Positions 16,840 through 26,442 of a stretch of 64,000 nt of DNA are shown in pieces; the first letter of the stretch is position 1; each line of letters begins with the position of its first letter. A model generated the notes under the pieces. The model had not been told where the DNA came from. It ran no database searches and worked only from the letters and a program-made list of their open reading frames with translations. Made by a program: the position numbers and the translations under genes. This DNA is from Natronomonas salina (lineage in GTDB: Archaea > Halobacteriota > Halobacteria > Halobacteriales > Haloarculaceae), in contig NZ_CP058335.1 of NCBI RefSeq assembly GCF_013391105.1, positions 2,170,001-2,234,000 of the forward strand. The letters are read 5' to 3'.

Positions 16840-17166
16840 ATGTCAGCGAACGATGGGATGCTGCATAGGAATCCTGCCTAATATATAATGTTCATTGACG
16901 GTCGGAACCGGTGAGAGAGATGGGACAGCAGTGGGGGTGGGGTGGGGATGCAATTATGGCTCGGCATTACCTGCTGTCCATCTGTCGATTTGAGGGGTGG
17001 AAAATAACAGTTTTGTTCCAGGAAACATAGTACAGGAGCCAGCAGAGACGTGAATAGTAACGCTACGTCAACGGACCCCAACCCTGGCTATAAACGTTAG
17101 CTAGATGTCAGATAGATAACCAGGCCACACTTTATCGATTCCCAGACATTGGATGTGGTCGAATAG

Positions 17167-17319
17167 ATGGACATCACGCTCGGGTGCGACTGTGGAGGGA
17201 AGATATCAGAGACGACTCGAGACGACAATCCGAGTTTCAATCTGGAGTGTAGTGAGTGTGGAGCGATGTACGCGATCACGATTACTCCCCTCCGCCGTGG
17301 AGGAGCCGAAAAGGAGTAA
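17167..17319 (+). CDS. Zinc-ribbon micro-protein (CxC...CxxC)
   Basis: 50 residues opening M-D-I-T-L-G-C-D-C-G-G-K-I-S and continuing F-N-L-E-C-S-E-C-G-A-M-Y-A-I. Four cysteines in two pairs fit a zinc ribbon. Antisense frames here are shadows. Part of the zinc-protein/HalOD1 island. Confidence 0.6.
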   Translation: MDITLGCDCGGKISETTRDDNPSFNLECSECGAMYAITITPLRRGGAEKE

Positions 17320-17431
17320 CCTCGGCCCACGCCTGGATTGTTCTCCCCGACGTTACCCCCCTCTGTTTGCCTCTATTTCCGGATTGTATTCGGAGAAATC
17401 TATAAGCCATTCTGTTATTATTTGGTTAGAT

Positions 17432-17683
17432 ATGGGTGACTCTGTGCTAACACGCTCCGGAGGGACAGACTCGCTGACAACCTCGCTGATCCTGGAGATT
17501 GCAGAAGAGGAAGGTGTAGACCCGATCGAGCTGTCTCCGCCACTCAATACCGTCATAGATCTTGACGGGCTGAAGGCACTCTTCTGTGATTCAAAGGATG
17601 GCTTTGTCCGGGTGGAATTCACGTACGCTGGCCATCTCATCACGATAGAGGGTGATGAGAACGTGCATATCGAAGTCGCTTAA
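17432..17683 (+). CDS. HalOD1 domain protein (1 of 3)
   Basis: 83 residues, essentially one HalOD1 domain: I-L-E-I-A-E-E-E-G-V-D-P-I-E-L-S-P-P-L-N-T-V-I-D-L-D-G-L, then V-E-F-T-Y-A-G-H-L-I-T-I-E-G. HalOD1 is a haloarchaeal output domain usually attached to response regulators; here it stands alone. A TATAAG box at about 17400-17405 lies 27 bases upstream of the ATG, so the transcript is leaderless. Confidence 0.8.
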   Translation: MGDSVLTRSGGTDSLTTSLILEIAEEEGVDPIELSPPLNTVIDLDGLKALFCDSKDGFVRVEFTYAGHLITIEGDENVHIEVA

Positions 17684-17878
17684 CACGCCACCCAAGACAG
17701 GAGTGTAGCGGATGCAAGGAGTCCGTCTCCTCCCGTAGGAATCGAGGAGTACGATTCCAGACCCAATGAGGAAGGCAGCTGGCCGGATTGAAACTCGGCT
17801 AACCTCGAGGCCGCTTCCTGAGTTTGAAGAGGTCGTCGACTAAATATTAGTAAATTCTAGTAATATTCAATTTAGATT

Positions 17879-18169
17879 ATGCACCCAACCCACACAAGGG
17901 GGTATATGGGGTCAGAGACGCTCCAAGAACACGGTTCGACCGAGTCGGTCGTTGTTACCATCCTCTCCGAGATCGCACAGCGAGAGGGCGACCCACCAGA
18001 GGAACTCTCCCCACCATTGTACGACGTGATCGACCCCGACGTACTCGAAACGCTGTTCAGCAACCCCAGCTACAGTGCATCACGAGACACCATCACCCTC
18101 GAATTCACGTACCTCGACTATCGAATCGCTGTCAGGGGCCCGGATGACATCGAGATTAGCGCCGTCTGA
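17879..18169 (+). CDS. HalOD1 domain protein (2 of 3)
   Basis: 96 residues, or 87 if the ATG at 17906 is used. The domain reads I-A-Q-R-E-G-D-P-P-E-E-L-S-P-P-L-Y-D-V-I-D-P-D-V-L-E-T-L-F, then L-E-F-T-Y-L-D-Y-R-I-A-V. Same organisation as its neighbour at 17432, with diverged ends, so an old duplication. Confidence 0.8.
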   Translation: MHPTHTRGYMGSETLQEHGSTESVVVTILSEIAQREGDPPEELSPPLYDVIDPDVLETLFSNPSYSASRDTITLEFTYLDYRIAVRGPDDIEISAV

Positions 18170-18452
18170 AGCGATAAATCGACTCGTGTAAACGAATCCC
18201 AACTCGTGAATCTGGGGAATCTCCTCATCAGGAATATCAGATAGCCGTTTTGGAGAGTGTAGAGCGTATATTGGTGATATCCACCATTCCATAATCGACT
18301 GTCCGTTCCACGTTTCGCGAAACAGAGTGGAACCAATCTAGGCGATGGTTGTTGCTACACCACATGTTTCCAGCGCAAAGACGCTAATAGTACCCATATC
18401 GGCATCGCAGAAATACGCTGGTAACAATCTGTGCACAGATGCACCTGGTCGT

Positions 18453-18785
18453 ATGTCTCCCCACAGTTCACCTGAAGAATCCCTAGCGGTGAACGATCTG
18501 TTAGATACGCTATCACATCATATCCGGCGTGAGGTGATCTACCACTTCGAGCAGACGACTACTGATACGACAGTGACACTCGAGGAACTCATCATGCACA
18601 TCGAATCCGAGGTCGAGTTGACCACTCGAGAGGAACTCGAGGTATCACTGCCGCATGCCCACCTGCCGCACCTCGAAGCGCGAGGCTGGCTCGAGTTCGA
18701 CCAGCGGAATGAAGACATCCAGTACTACGGCCACGACGACGCTGAGGAATACCTTGGCGAGCTCACCTCGATTTTCACCGACTGA
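18453..18785 (+). CDS. DUF7344 winged-helix protein
   Basis: 110 residues from ATG at 18453 (MSPHSSPEESLAVNDLLDTL). The pattern L-L-D-T-L-S-H-H-I-R-R-E-V-I-Y-H-F-E, then S-L-P-H-A-H-L-P-H-L-E-A-R-G-W-L-E-F-D, is the haloarchaeal winged-helix domain now catalogued as DUF7344. Probably a DNA-binding regulator in the HalOD1 island. Confidence 0.75.
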   Translation: MSPHSSPEESLAVNDLLDTLSHHIRREVIYHFEQTTTDTTVTLEELIMHIESEVELTTREELEVSLPHAHLPHLEARGWLEFDQRNEDIQYYGHDDAEEYLGELTSIFTD

Positions 18786-19299
18786 CTACGTGAACAATCA
18801 GTGGAATCAGCTATCGGCATCCTGCTTTCGGGCGATGGCCTTCGTTCAATCACCGTTGGAATGTCATCGGGAGGCGGTTCACGAAGGCCACATCCTGTCT
18901 CACGGATGGCAGCGAGGAAGTATCTGTGCAGGTTGAGTTTCAGCCTGCCCCCCTACGTCACGATATGGAACGTTTTGCACCGCACTTTTCACGGACTCGC
19001 CGTTCGAGATGCACAACCAACTCCGCCGATTCGTCTCTACGAACAAACACGAACGGATGCTGCCGTGGACGAAGGACGATAAATCCGGTAGCGGCGCATA
19101 AAGGACAGTGGCTCCGACTTTATCCAGCCAAGAGCATGATGTGAGTATGACTTAATCGACGACCCGGCTCCAATCGACCTCTTTCAGGCCAGTCTCCGGT
19201 CGACAGCGATCTTTGAATCCATCCAGATGCAGGGATAATTTATTATCCGGCCACTGCCCCGACACTACGGTTATAGCAGCGTTTCCCAAAGAGGCGGAT
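18786..19299. other. Intergenic stretch, possibly decayed coding DNA
   Basis: No intact gene. A short frame near 18910-18990 reads E-E-V-S-V-Q-V-E-F-Q-P, loosely like the C-terminal strands of HalOD1, so a decayed fourth copy is possible. TTATAG at about 19270-19275 is the likely TATA box of the next gene. Confidence 0.3.
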
Positions 19300-19602
19300 A
19301 TGCCAGAAACGGAGGGTGCCATCCCTGATCGAGTCGTTCATCGTGTCGCTGAAACGCAAGGACGAGACCCGTTGGAACTCCCGATCTTAGAGGATGTTAT
19401 CGATCCGGATGCATTAGAGACGGTCATCGAGGAGATGCCGACTGGAGAAGTCTCGTTCACCTATGCAGGCCAGGAGGTCACGATCACCAGCGACGGCGAG
19501 ATCACGCTCGAAGACTCCACTGTCAGTACATCCCCACATCTGATTCAGGTAGATGATAGTGAGCCGTCCAAGGGCTATCAGTCATCCTCACTGAGTGAGT
19601 AA
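19300..19602 (+). CDS. HalOD1 domain protein (3 of 3)
   Basis: 100 residues from ATG at 19300. HalOD1 core: V-V-H-R-V-A-E-T-Q-G-R-D-P-L-E-L-P-I-L-E-D-V-I-D-P-D-A-L-E-T-V-I, then V-S-F-T-Y-A-G-Q-E-V-T-I, with a 30-residue acidic/serine tail not seen in the other two. TTATAG 25-30 bases upstream supports a leaderless start. Copy 2 of the structured RNA-like element begins 20 bases after its stop. Confidence 0.8.
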   Translation: MPETEGAIPDRVVHRVAETQGRDPLELPILEDVIDPDALETVIEEMPTGEVSFTYAGQEVTITSDGEITLEDSTVSTSPHLIQVDDSEPSKGYQSSSLSE

Positions 19603-19622
19603 CCCTGACGGTGGAAGCACTT

Positions 19623-19742
19623 GGTGGAGTGAAAGGGCGAGATGGGTTCACGACGCAGCAGAGCCGTCTCAGCGACTCCTATCCGAGCGAAGTAGGGATA
19701 TCTCGCTGAGTGACCGCGAGCCGCACCGAAGGCTTTCAAGAG
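19623..19742 (+). ncRNA. Repeated structured RNA-like element, copy 2
   Basis: Homologous to 4683-4800. GAAAG (19631-19635) pairs with CTTTC (19733-19737); CTCAGCGA (19668-19675) with TCGCTGAG (19703-19710); TATCC (19680-19684) with GGATA (19696-19700); GGTTC (19645-19649) with GAGCC (19718-19722). In copy 1 the apical stem is TCTCC/GGAGA, so a C-G pair has become A-T with both sides changed, evidence of selection on RNA pairing. The element ends where the two copies lose similarity, after GGCTTTC(A/G)AGAG. Confidence 0.6.
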
Positions 19743-19828
19743 AGTGCTGACCGAGCAGTCGCACCGTCCGGGGACCCAGCCGATTTCGTAGATATCTATA
19801 AGAGATTTTCCGCGATGGCTGTAGCGTA

Positions 19829-19957
19829 ATGGGTGTCCAAGTGAAATGCCCTGGCTGTACGTCATTGTTCAACGCCTCCCACTGGGAAGACACGGTTGAG
19901 TGCTATCGGTGTGGGGCATTGTTTGACCCCAAGAAACGCACTGTGGCTAACGGATAG
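19829..19957 (+). CDS. Zinc-ribbon micro-protein
   Basis: 42 residues: M-G-V-Q-V-K-C-P-G-C-T-S-L-F then V-E-C-Y-R-C-G-A-L-F-D. Two CxxC knuckles each followed by an aromatic strand form a zinc ribbon. CTATAAG at about 19797-19803 lies about 29 bases upstream of the ATG. Confidence 0.65.
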   Translation: MGVQVKCPGCTSLFNASHWEDTVECYRCGALFDPKKRTVANG

Positions 19958-19990
19958 TTCCCCGTTTCGAGGGCCGGCGACTACCCTCGG

Positions 19991-20110
19991 TCACTCGAAC
20001 TCAGTGAGATCGACCTGTGTGACCTCACAGCCACAAACAGCGCAGCCGCTGTGAGGCTCTCCAGCGTGTAGGTTTCGACAGCTAAGACATTCGTACAGGT
20101 GTCGGGCCAT
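19991..20110 (-). CDS. Zinc-ribbon micro-protein
   Basis: 39 residues beginning M-A-R-H-L-Y-E-C-L-S-C-R-N-L-H-A-G, then H-S-G-C-A-V-C-G-C-E-V. Two CxxC pairs plus an extra Cys suit a rubredoxin- or ribbon-like zinc site. It converges with the zinc ribbon at 19829. Start ATG at 20110. Confidence 0.6.
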   Translation of the reverse strand: MARHLYECLSCRNLHAGEPHSGCAVCGCEVTQVDLTEFE

Positions 20111-20603
20111 ATCCCCTACATCGACTTGCGCCGTATTAGAGGATGGTCACATAGCGGATGTGGTCTTGATCGATCCCACCACTAATCGAATCAAGAAGAC
20201 TATCGCCGGTACTTATTCGAATACCCACGCCCGTTTCAAAGATGGTCATGGGGGTTCGTTACGCTTTGCAGCAGTGAGCACGACCAGTCGCTTGCGGCAC
20301 ACCTACGCGTCAACTTGGGCCGACTGGGTAGATGATCTGCACGCAGAATCGAACGGGGGCAGGTGCAACCAGCTTACGACGACGATGAACCAAATGACGG
20401 AAGACGCCCTTGGGGGCAGTTTGAACGGCTACCGACTACTACACCGGTTTCGAGAGGGAAACGAAGGAGCCGCTACTCGTACCCCGAGTTAGAAGCCACG
20501 CCAGAGGCTCCCCGTAGGGAGCCACAGGTAATTCGGCGTAATTACGGTTAATATCAATACATCATACGCGTACGGTTAAGACCAAATAAAACATTTGAGT
20601 AGC
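20111..20603. other. Intergenic stretch upstream of the giant protein gene
   Basis: A plus-strand frame at 20160-20492 exists but its product (MVLIDPTTNRIKKTIAGTYS) is basic and patternless compared with its neighbours. The last 80 bases are AT-rich, with TTAAGA near 20573, likely the promoter of the gene at 20604. Confidence 0.35.
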
Positions 20604-23600
20604 ATGTCTGGGGAGAGCTTCACGCAGATCCACTACAGCAACTTTCTGAAAGGCGAGCACGCAGATCTGAGCACTAGAGATGCTCTCGGGTCGAGTGTCG
20701 ACCGGCTCGTTGGGGTCGATGACGATGACGTCACTGCATTGGCCCGACTGGGAATCGAAACGATTCATGACCTGGCGACTGCGCCACTGTTCGAACGAGC
20801 GCGCGACGTAACGATGGCCGCCGCTGGCAATGCATCGCCGATGTCCAACTACGGATACGCACCAGCGAGTCTCGTAACAGGTGATGAACCCCGGGATGTG
20901 ACCGAATTGGTCAACGAGGACATAACCGCCATAGCCGGGACTGAAGACGGCGTGGGGGCGGAACTGATAGAAGCGACCGGACTACAGACGGTCCGTGATT
21001 ACAGCCACTGGTCCCCATTCGTCGCTGCGCGGTCCATCCTCGAGCAATTCGGCGGTGGACAGCTCGATCCCGATAGCGACCAACCGCCAGCCGAGCTGCA
21101 ACCCGTCGCTCGACAGTATAACACGGAGAAAGTATTCTACGAAAAGGTATTCCTGGACGATGTCCTCGAGATGTCGAATCCGGACACCAGTGGTAGGACC
21201 ATCGGGAATAGAGACATCGTCTGGCCAGGCCACGTGTTCTTTCCGGGTGAGAGAGATACAGAGAGGGAACGTGCCGACAGCTCATTTCCGATACAGATAG
21301 ACGGGTCAGAGACGCCGAATGGATTCGAGAAGCCCGCTATCGGGGCGGTACTGTCGCTCTCTCAGTCGTGGACTCCAGAGGGACTCTCGCTTGGGAACTT
21401 GCTCCACAGTACGTCACTCGCACCCGGCGAAATGACCCGGATGGCAGTATTAGACTGGGAACGCCGTTCCAGCGCCTCGACTGACGAAGACATCTCGCAA
21501 GGCGAACAGCTCTCCAACACACAACGACGGTCGCGAGCCATCGACGAAACCCAGTATGCGACAGCCACGGAGTTCACTACCGGGAGTTCGACCATTTCGA
21601 GTGACTCCGAATCAGGCCAATCCAGCGGGAGCGCTGGGCTCGGCTTCTCCGGTGGGGGATTCACGCTCGGGGCGAGCGGGTCGACGAGCTCGGCGAGAAC
21701 TCGGTCGAAGACGAGGTCGGTAAGTTCCTCAAGTGGCCGTCGCGGTCTCGCAGCGTCGATGGGGCAGCGGTTGTCCGACCTCACTCAGCAGAATGCATCT
21801 TCGACCCGATCTCGCCGAGCCTCGATCGTCAGCGAGGTGGGCCAATCCGAGAGCGTCGAGGCGAAAACGCGGGTGGTGACCAACTATAACCACATGCACC
21901 CGCTGAACCTCCACTACTACGAGGTCGTCCAGATGTACCGGACCGAGGTTGGTCCCGAGGAGGCCGATCCGGTCATTTACATCCCGTTCGACCCCATCGA
22001 CTTCAACCAGCAGATAGTTCGACAGCACCGCTCGGCCCTGCTCGATGCAGCGATCGATACCGATACGCATCGATTACTTCGCAATGCGTTCGGGAAATCG
22101 AGGGTCACGCTCAGCCAGGACCTCTCGCCTGACGAGCTATCGGACACCGCTTCAGAAGAACGCGTCTACGCCCGGATCGGCGTAGAGGGGTCACTCGGCG
22201 ACGGTGAGTGGTCCGTGCCCTCCGACGCCGAGATTACGAGCTTTACCGCGCCGACAGGAGACCCCACGGAGAAGACTATCGAGACGGTCTTTATCGACCG
22301 GCACGGAGCTGACCGACTTGAGATCGACCTCTCGAACGGGAATACATCCGTCCCAGACCGACTCGCGTTCAGCGATATCAGACAGGTTTCGGTCGCGTTC
22401 GATGAGGACGCCGATACGAGCAACGTTGACCGATTCGAACTGAATCTCAGTGTCACATGGGAAGGCGAACAGGACTCGCTTATCATCCGTGGTCGGTGGG
22501 ACGGACAGGGTAATGCCAGTTCGTGGCCACTCTTGCACGTCGACCGGCCGATCGAGTTCACCGAGCTCGTCGACACCCTCATGGACGACCAGTTGTACTA
22601 CAGCCAGGCAGTCTGGGCCGACCTTGGACAGGAGACACTGGCTCTACTCCTGAAAGACGTGCCCCTGCTGGGGCGGAAGATGGCTACGGAGCTCATCGAA
22701 CCGACACCCGTAGCGACCTACGGGAACCTGGTAGGATTCCCGCTGGTCCTCCCAGACCCGAAACCGATTGATCAACTGTCAGAGGCGACCCGGGAGGCGA
22801 TCGACACGACGCTAACAGAGACGCTCGAGGGTGCCGATCTGCGGGGTGAGCCCGTGCGATACGGCTTCGAAGGGTTCGTCGGGGACACCGAAGCCGATCA
22901 AACCTTACTGACGCTCGTCAACTGGTGGGGTGAATGGCGCGACCGGAACTACGACCCCATGGCCATCGACGAAGAGATGGTTGCCCTCCCGAGCGAGGGG
23001 GTGCACATGGAGGCCGTCCTCGGCCAGGCGAATGCCGCCGAGAAGCTGGACATCACGCGTTTCTGGGACTGGCAGGAATCGCCAATCCCGTTTGCAGCGA
23101 CGGAGATTACGCCGGTCGATACCGGCTCGCGTGCCACCGACGATCAGGTGACGCCGGGATCACTCGACGCCCCCATCGTCAATATCCAGTCGCCGCAGAG
23201 TGCACCTGATCCAACGGGCGTTGGCGCGATCCTGAATGCCCTATCGACAGCGGACCTGTTCCGTGACATGGCCGGGCTCGAACAGACAGCGGCGGTGACA
23301 CAGAATGGCCAGCAGGCTACTAGCGACGCCGCAACCGATGCTATGCGAACGACGACGGCCAGTGCGACCCAATTCGGAGAGATAGCAGGGAAAAACTATC
23401 GTGCGGACCTCCAGGCCGAGGTCGATAAGGTGCGAGCGCTCGCCGGACTCGCCGGAGCTGCTGATGGGTCCGGCGGTCGGACGACCAGTACCAACTCCGG
23501 ATTCGGTGCACTGCTCAACGAGACATCGAAAAACGCCCCTCAAGCAGCCTCGACGGCCGGTGAACGAAGCGATGGGGGGCCGAACAGCTCAACAGGGGGT

Positions 23601-24689
23601 GCCTCCGGCAGCGACCTCAGGGAGGATATGCTTCGATCGAAAGGTGATCCAGTTGGGAGAGCAACCGACGCGGTTTCTCGGTTCGATGACACAGAGGAGT
23701 GGTATCTCCAGAATGCGGTCGCTGGCGATGGTGCTGGCGAGGCCGAAGACGGGGAAGCCGATACGGAAGCGATTCCGACGTGTTACACGAACGTCCCGGA
23801 GTCGGAGTCGACGCTCGTCCTCGACGAAACCGAACACTCGGTTCCCGACCTCGAAATCACGAACTGGAAGAACGACGACGTTCTCCACTTCACACCACCG
23901 AGGATAACATGCCGGAGCGCTGACGATGTCAACGAGATCATCGTCCACGAAACGGACTCGATGGCGTGGGAGGAGGATAACATGAACCGGATGCAGGACA
24001 ACGAGAACAGCGCTGGCAATGACGAACCACTATCGGTGCATTTTGTCATCAGACGCGACGGAACTGTTGTTCAACACAACGACGTCATGCAGCGGCTCGT
24101 CCACGGCGGGCCCCACAACACCCATTCGGTCGCGATCGACATCGTCAACGATCCGGACCCGAAAGCAGAGTCGATCGTCACTGACAGTCCGGACGACTTC
24201 GTGACGACGAAGTGGAACACGGAAGCCGTCGCGATAGGGCCCCACAAGTACCCATATCGGCTCCCCACGCAAGCACAGATGAAGTCCCTTCACGGACTGG
24301 TTGAATTCCTCACGAGTCGGAGCGAAATCAGTATCCCGGTCACCTGGCCCGGCGTGGTATCCGATCAGCGATCGAACAGAAAAGACGAGTCGTTCTTCAT
24401 GTTCTACAACGTCCCGTCGCTGAACAAGCCGGGTAATACGCCCGGTATTCTGGCACATGGCCACTACGGCGGCAGCGGCAGCCACATCGATGGGTACTTC
24501 GGGACCGTCTATCTCTGGCTGCGACTCACCGGCGGGCGATTCCACGACGCTGCATGGCAGAAAGCCATGGAGCTTTGTGAGGACGCTTCTTGGCCCGCTG
24601 ACGGAGTCCTTCCAGCAGAAGTCAACAAGCGACCCGCAGTTTCGCTGAAGGACTCGCAGCCGACGCCAGAACCCCAGCCGGAACAATAA
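20604..24689 (+). CDS. Giant protein ending in a peptidoglycan amidase-like (amidase_2/PGRP) domain
   Basis: 1,361 residues from ATG at 20604. Residues 1-110 are acidic with a helix-rich start (LARLGIETIHDLATAPLFERA). Residues about 225-330 contain S-L-S-Q-S-W-T-P-E-G-L-S-L-G-N-L-L-H-S-T-S-L-A-P-G-E-M, a block not recognised. Residues about 330-415 are Ser/Gly-rich low complexity. Residues 415-760 look like beta-rich and helical scaffold. Residues about 900-1040 are Ala/Thr/Ser-rich linker. Residues about 1105-1330 match an amidase_2/PGRP zinc amidase: H1115 in I-I-V-H-E-T-D, S-V-A-I-D-I-V-N, and the second metal site near H1285/H1287 in A-H-G-H-Y-G-G-S-G-S-H-I-D-G. No signal peptide is visible. 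Archaea of this class lack peptidoglycan, so a bacterial target or a repurposed fold is likely. Confidence 0.75.
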   Translation: MSGESFTQIHYSNFLKGEHADLSTRDALGSSVDRLVGVDDDDVTALARLGIETIHDLATAPLFERARDVTMAAAGNASPMSNYGYAPASLVTGDEPRDVTELVNEDITAIAGTEDGVGAELIEATGLQTVRDYSHWSPFVAARSILEQFGGGQLDPDSDQPPAELQPVARQYNTEKVFYEKVFLDDVLEMSNPDTSGRTIGNRDIVWPGHVFFPGERDTERERADSSFPIQIDGSETPNGFEKPAIGAVLSLSQSWTPEGLSLGNLLHSTSLAPGEMTRMAVLDWERRSSASTDEDISQGEQLSNTQRRSRAIDETQYATATEFTTGSSTISSDSESGQSSGSAGLGFSGGGFTLGASGSTSSARTRSKTRSVSSSSGRRGLAASMGQRLSDLTQQNASSTRSRRASIVSEVGQSESVEAKTRVVTNYNHMHPLNLHYYEVVQMYRTEVGPEEADPVIYIPFDPIDFNQQIVRQHRSALLDAAIDTDTHRLLRNAFGKSRVTLSQDLSPDELSDTASEERVYARIGVEGSLGDGEWSVPSDAEITSFTAPTGDPTEKTIETVFIDRHGADRLEIDLSNGNTSVPDRLAFSDIRQVSVAFDEDADTSNVDRFELNLSVTWEGEQDSLIIRGRWDGQGNASSWPLLHVDRPIEFTELVDTLMDDQLYYSQAVWADLGQETLALLLKDVPLLGRKMATELIEPTPVATYGNLVGFPLVLPDPKPIDQLSEATREAIDTTLTETLEGADLRGEPVRYGFEGFVGDTEADQTLLTLVNWWGEWRDRNYDPMAIDEEMVALPSEGVHMEAVLGQANAAEKLDITRFWDWQESPIPFAATEITPVDTGSRATDDQVTPGSLDAPIVNIQSPQSAPDPTGVGAILNALSTADLFRDMAGLEQTAAVTQNGQQATSDAATDAMRTTTASATQFGEIAGKNYRADLQAEVDKVRALAGLAGAADGSGGRTTSTNSGFGALLNETSKNAPQAASTAGERSDGGPNSSTGGASGSDLREDMLRSKGDPVGRATDAVSRFDDTEEWYLQNAVAGDGAGEAEDGEADTEAIPTCYTNVPESESTLVLDETEHSVPDLEITNWKNDDVLHFTPPRITCRSADDVNEIIVHETDSMAWEEDNMNRMQDNENSAGNDEPLSVHFVIRRDGTVVQHNDVMQRLVHGGPHNTHSVAIDIVNDPDPKAESIVTDSPDDFVTTKWNTEAVAIGPHKYPYRLPTQAQMKSLHGLVEFLTSRSEISIPVTWPGVVSDQRSNRKDESFFMFYNVPSLNKPGNTPGILAHGHYGGSGSHIDGYFGTVYLWLRLTGGRFHDAAWQKAMELCEDASWPADGVLPAEVNKRPAVSLKDSQPTPEPQPEQ

Positions 24690-24828
24690 AACGAGTGAGA
24701 AGAGGGCATCACTCGATGCCAGATTGGGATTTCGTCGGCTAATCAGAGACCGACTCTCTTCTGTTGTTGGTACTGGAAATCGGAGTCGTCTGCCCAGCTA
24801 GCGTTGATCTAATCACTCGATGCGACAG

Positions 24829-26121
24829 CTACGTTTCGTCGCGACCCGAGAGGAGTTGCGTCACCCGAGACGACCACGAAGGCGCTGAATCGGAGTGCGT
24901 GGCCGCCTCGAGGTCCGCGGTACAGTCTGCGAGCGCGGCCTGCAGGCGACGCCGCTCGGCTTCCAAGTCGGCGATCTGCTGTTGCTGCTCAGCGACCGTC
25001 GTCTCGAGTTCGTCCACCTGCTCGGATAACAACCGGTTCTTCTCCCGCAAGAGCGCGCCCCGCTCGCCAGATACAGTCCGCCCCGACTCTCCAGTGCTGT
25101 TACGAGCGCTCTCAATCGTCTTCTGAGCGGCATCGTCGGCCGGCGGTTCGTAGAACTCGGTCGTGGTCTCGATTGCTCGCTCGACCGTCTTCTCGCCGTA
25201 CGTCGAGCCGTCACCGTAGTGGACCTCGTTCCACTTCCCGCGATACAATCCGGACTGCCGGAAGAGCCGATCCATCTGCATCGCGTCACCACCAGTCCAG
25301 AACGCCAGCAGGCAACACAGCGCCATATCAGCCTCCGAGTGGCTCTCGTACCCGGCCGTATTCCCCTTCCACAGCCGCTCGAACTTCGAGCCGTTCGCGG
25401 CGTTCTTCGCCTTCTCCAGGACCGCCTCGTCATCGAAATCCGACCCAGGCCCACCCGACTCACTGGACGACGCGACGGCAGCGCCACCATCCTCGTTGGG
25501 TTCATCAACCGTCTCGTTTGGAGCATGCGCGTCCGTCTCGGCCTCCGCCACGTAGTCACGATGGATCGCCTTGAGGGCGTCCTGTCGACACGCGACACGC
25601 CGCGGCGTCTGCTCGACGTGGTCGCCGGTGACGGTGAAGTACCGCGCTGAATCGTAGAGCTCGACGGACCCCCGCCGGTTCCGCCCTTCAGGTAACTCCC
25701 CCGCAACGAGCACGTGAAACCCGGTGCCAGACGGGCTCACCTCGGTGTACGAATCCAGCCGCTCGATGATATCCATCGCTGTCTCGTCGACGTCACCCGA
25801 CTCCGGATCGCGACAGTCATCCAGATCGACGCCAACAAATGGATCAGCATCCGTGAAGACGAACCCCACGCCTGCTGCTCGGCCAGCAGCCGCGTACTCG
25901 CGAGCTGCCTCGAACCCCGCCCATGTGTCGGCGTCCGTCGCCGACGCAAACGACCCCGACCCCGGCGTCACCGGAATCTTCGTCTGCTTCCCATCCCGCT
26001 GCTCGGTCCGCCAGCACACCCACTGCTCGCGCTCCAACAACCGTTCAGGGATCGTGTCCACGTCCAGCGACCAGTCACTGTCCGGCAATGCGACCACCTC
26101 CACAAACTGCGACAGCTCCAC
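24829..26121 (-). CDS. Primase-polymerase-like (AEP) replication protein
   Basis: 430 residues from a GTG start. The N-terminal 170 residues carry archaeo-eukaryotic primase motifs: F-V-G-V-D-L-D-D with catalytic acids near D99 and D101, S-G-T-G-F-H with H136, and E-L-Y-D-S-A-R-Y-F-T-V-T-G. The opening R-E-Q-W-V-C-W-R...K-I-P-V-T-P-G matches primase-polymerases of phages and plasmids of the NrS-1 kind. Residues 235-310 hold a conserved helical domain (L-C-C-L-L-A-F-W-T-G-G-D), and 345-405 a long coiled coil. No helicase domain is attached. It is last in the transfer operon. Confidence 0.75.
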   Translation of the reverse strand: MELSQFVEVVALPDSDWSLDVDTIPERLLEREQWVCWRTEQRDGKQTKIPVTPGSGSFASATDADTWAGFEAAREYAAAGRAAGVGFVFTDADPFVGVDLDDCRDPESGDVDETAMDIIERLDSYTEVSPSGTGFHVLVAGELPEGRNRRGSVELYDSARYFTVTGDHVEQTPRRVACRQDALKAIHRDYVAEAETDAHAPNETVDEPNEDGGAAVASSSESGGPGSDFDDEAVLEKAKNAANGSKFERLWKGNTAGYESHSEADMALCCLLAFWTGGDAMQMDRLFRQSGLYRGKWNEVHYGDGSTYGEKTVERAIETTTEFYEPPADDAAQKTIESARNSTGESGRTVSGERGALLREKNRLLSEQVDELETTVAEQQQQIADLEAERRRLQAALADCTADLEAATHSDSAPSWSSRVTQLLSGRDET

Positions 26122-26442
26122 CCAACCTGATTATCAACATCCTGGCATCTGTCGCCAGTTCCGGCCCCTGCCGGAGCCTCCTACTCCCCCGCCCGTTCTT
26201 CGGGTTCAGCCGTGAGTATACTAGTTGGTTTCTGGAGGGACACTGCCAGGACACCGACGACGTCTTGCGGTTCTCCTGGGACGCCATCGATCGTGGGATG
26301 CGGATGTCCGTGCAACTTGCTGGGACAAGGAAAGTATTCCCCGCGTACATACGGTGATGGCTCTCATTCTGGCAGGACGACGCCTGCAATCCAGCCTGAT
26401 TCAAGCCGTTCAGTACGACCGAGTCTGAGTGTGTCAGGTATC
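26122..26442. other. Gap between primase and coupling-protein genes
   Basis: About 320 bases with no gene-like frame. AT content rises near 26135-26145 and may hold a promoter for the primase gene, which would make it a separate transcript from the secretion genes. Confidence 0.35.
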
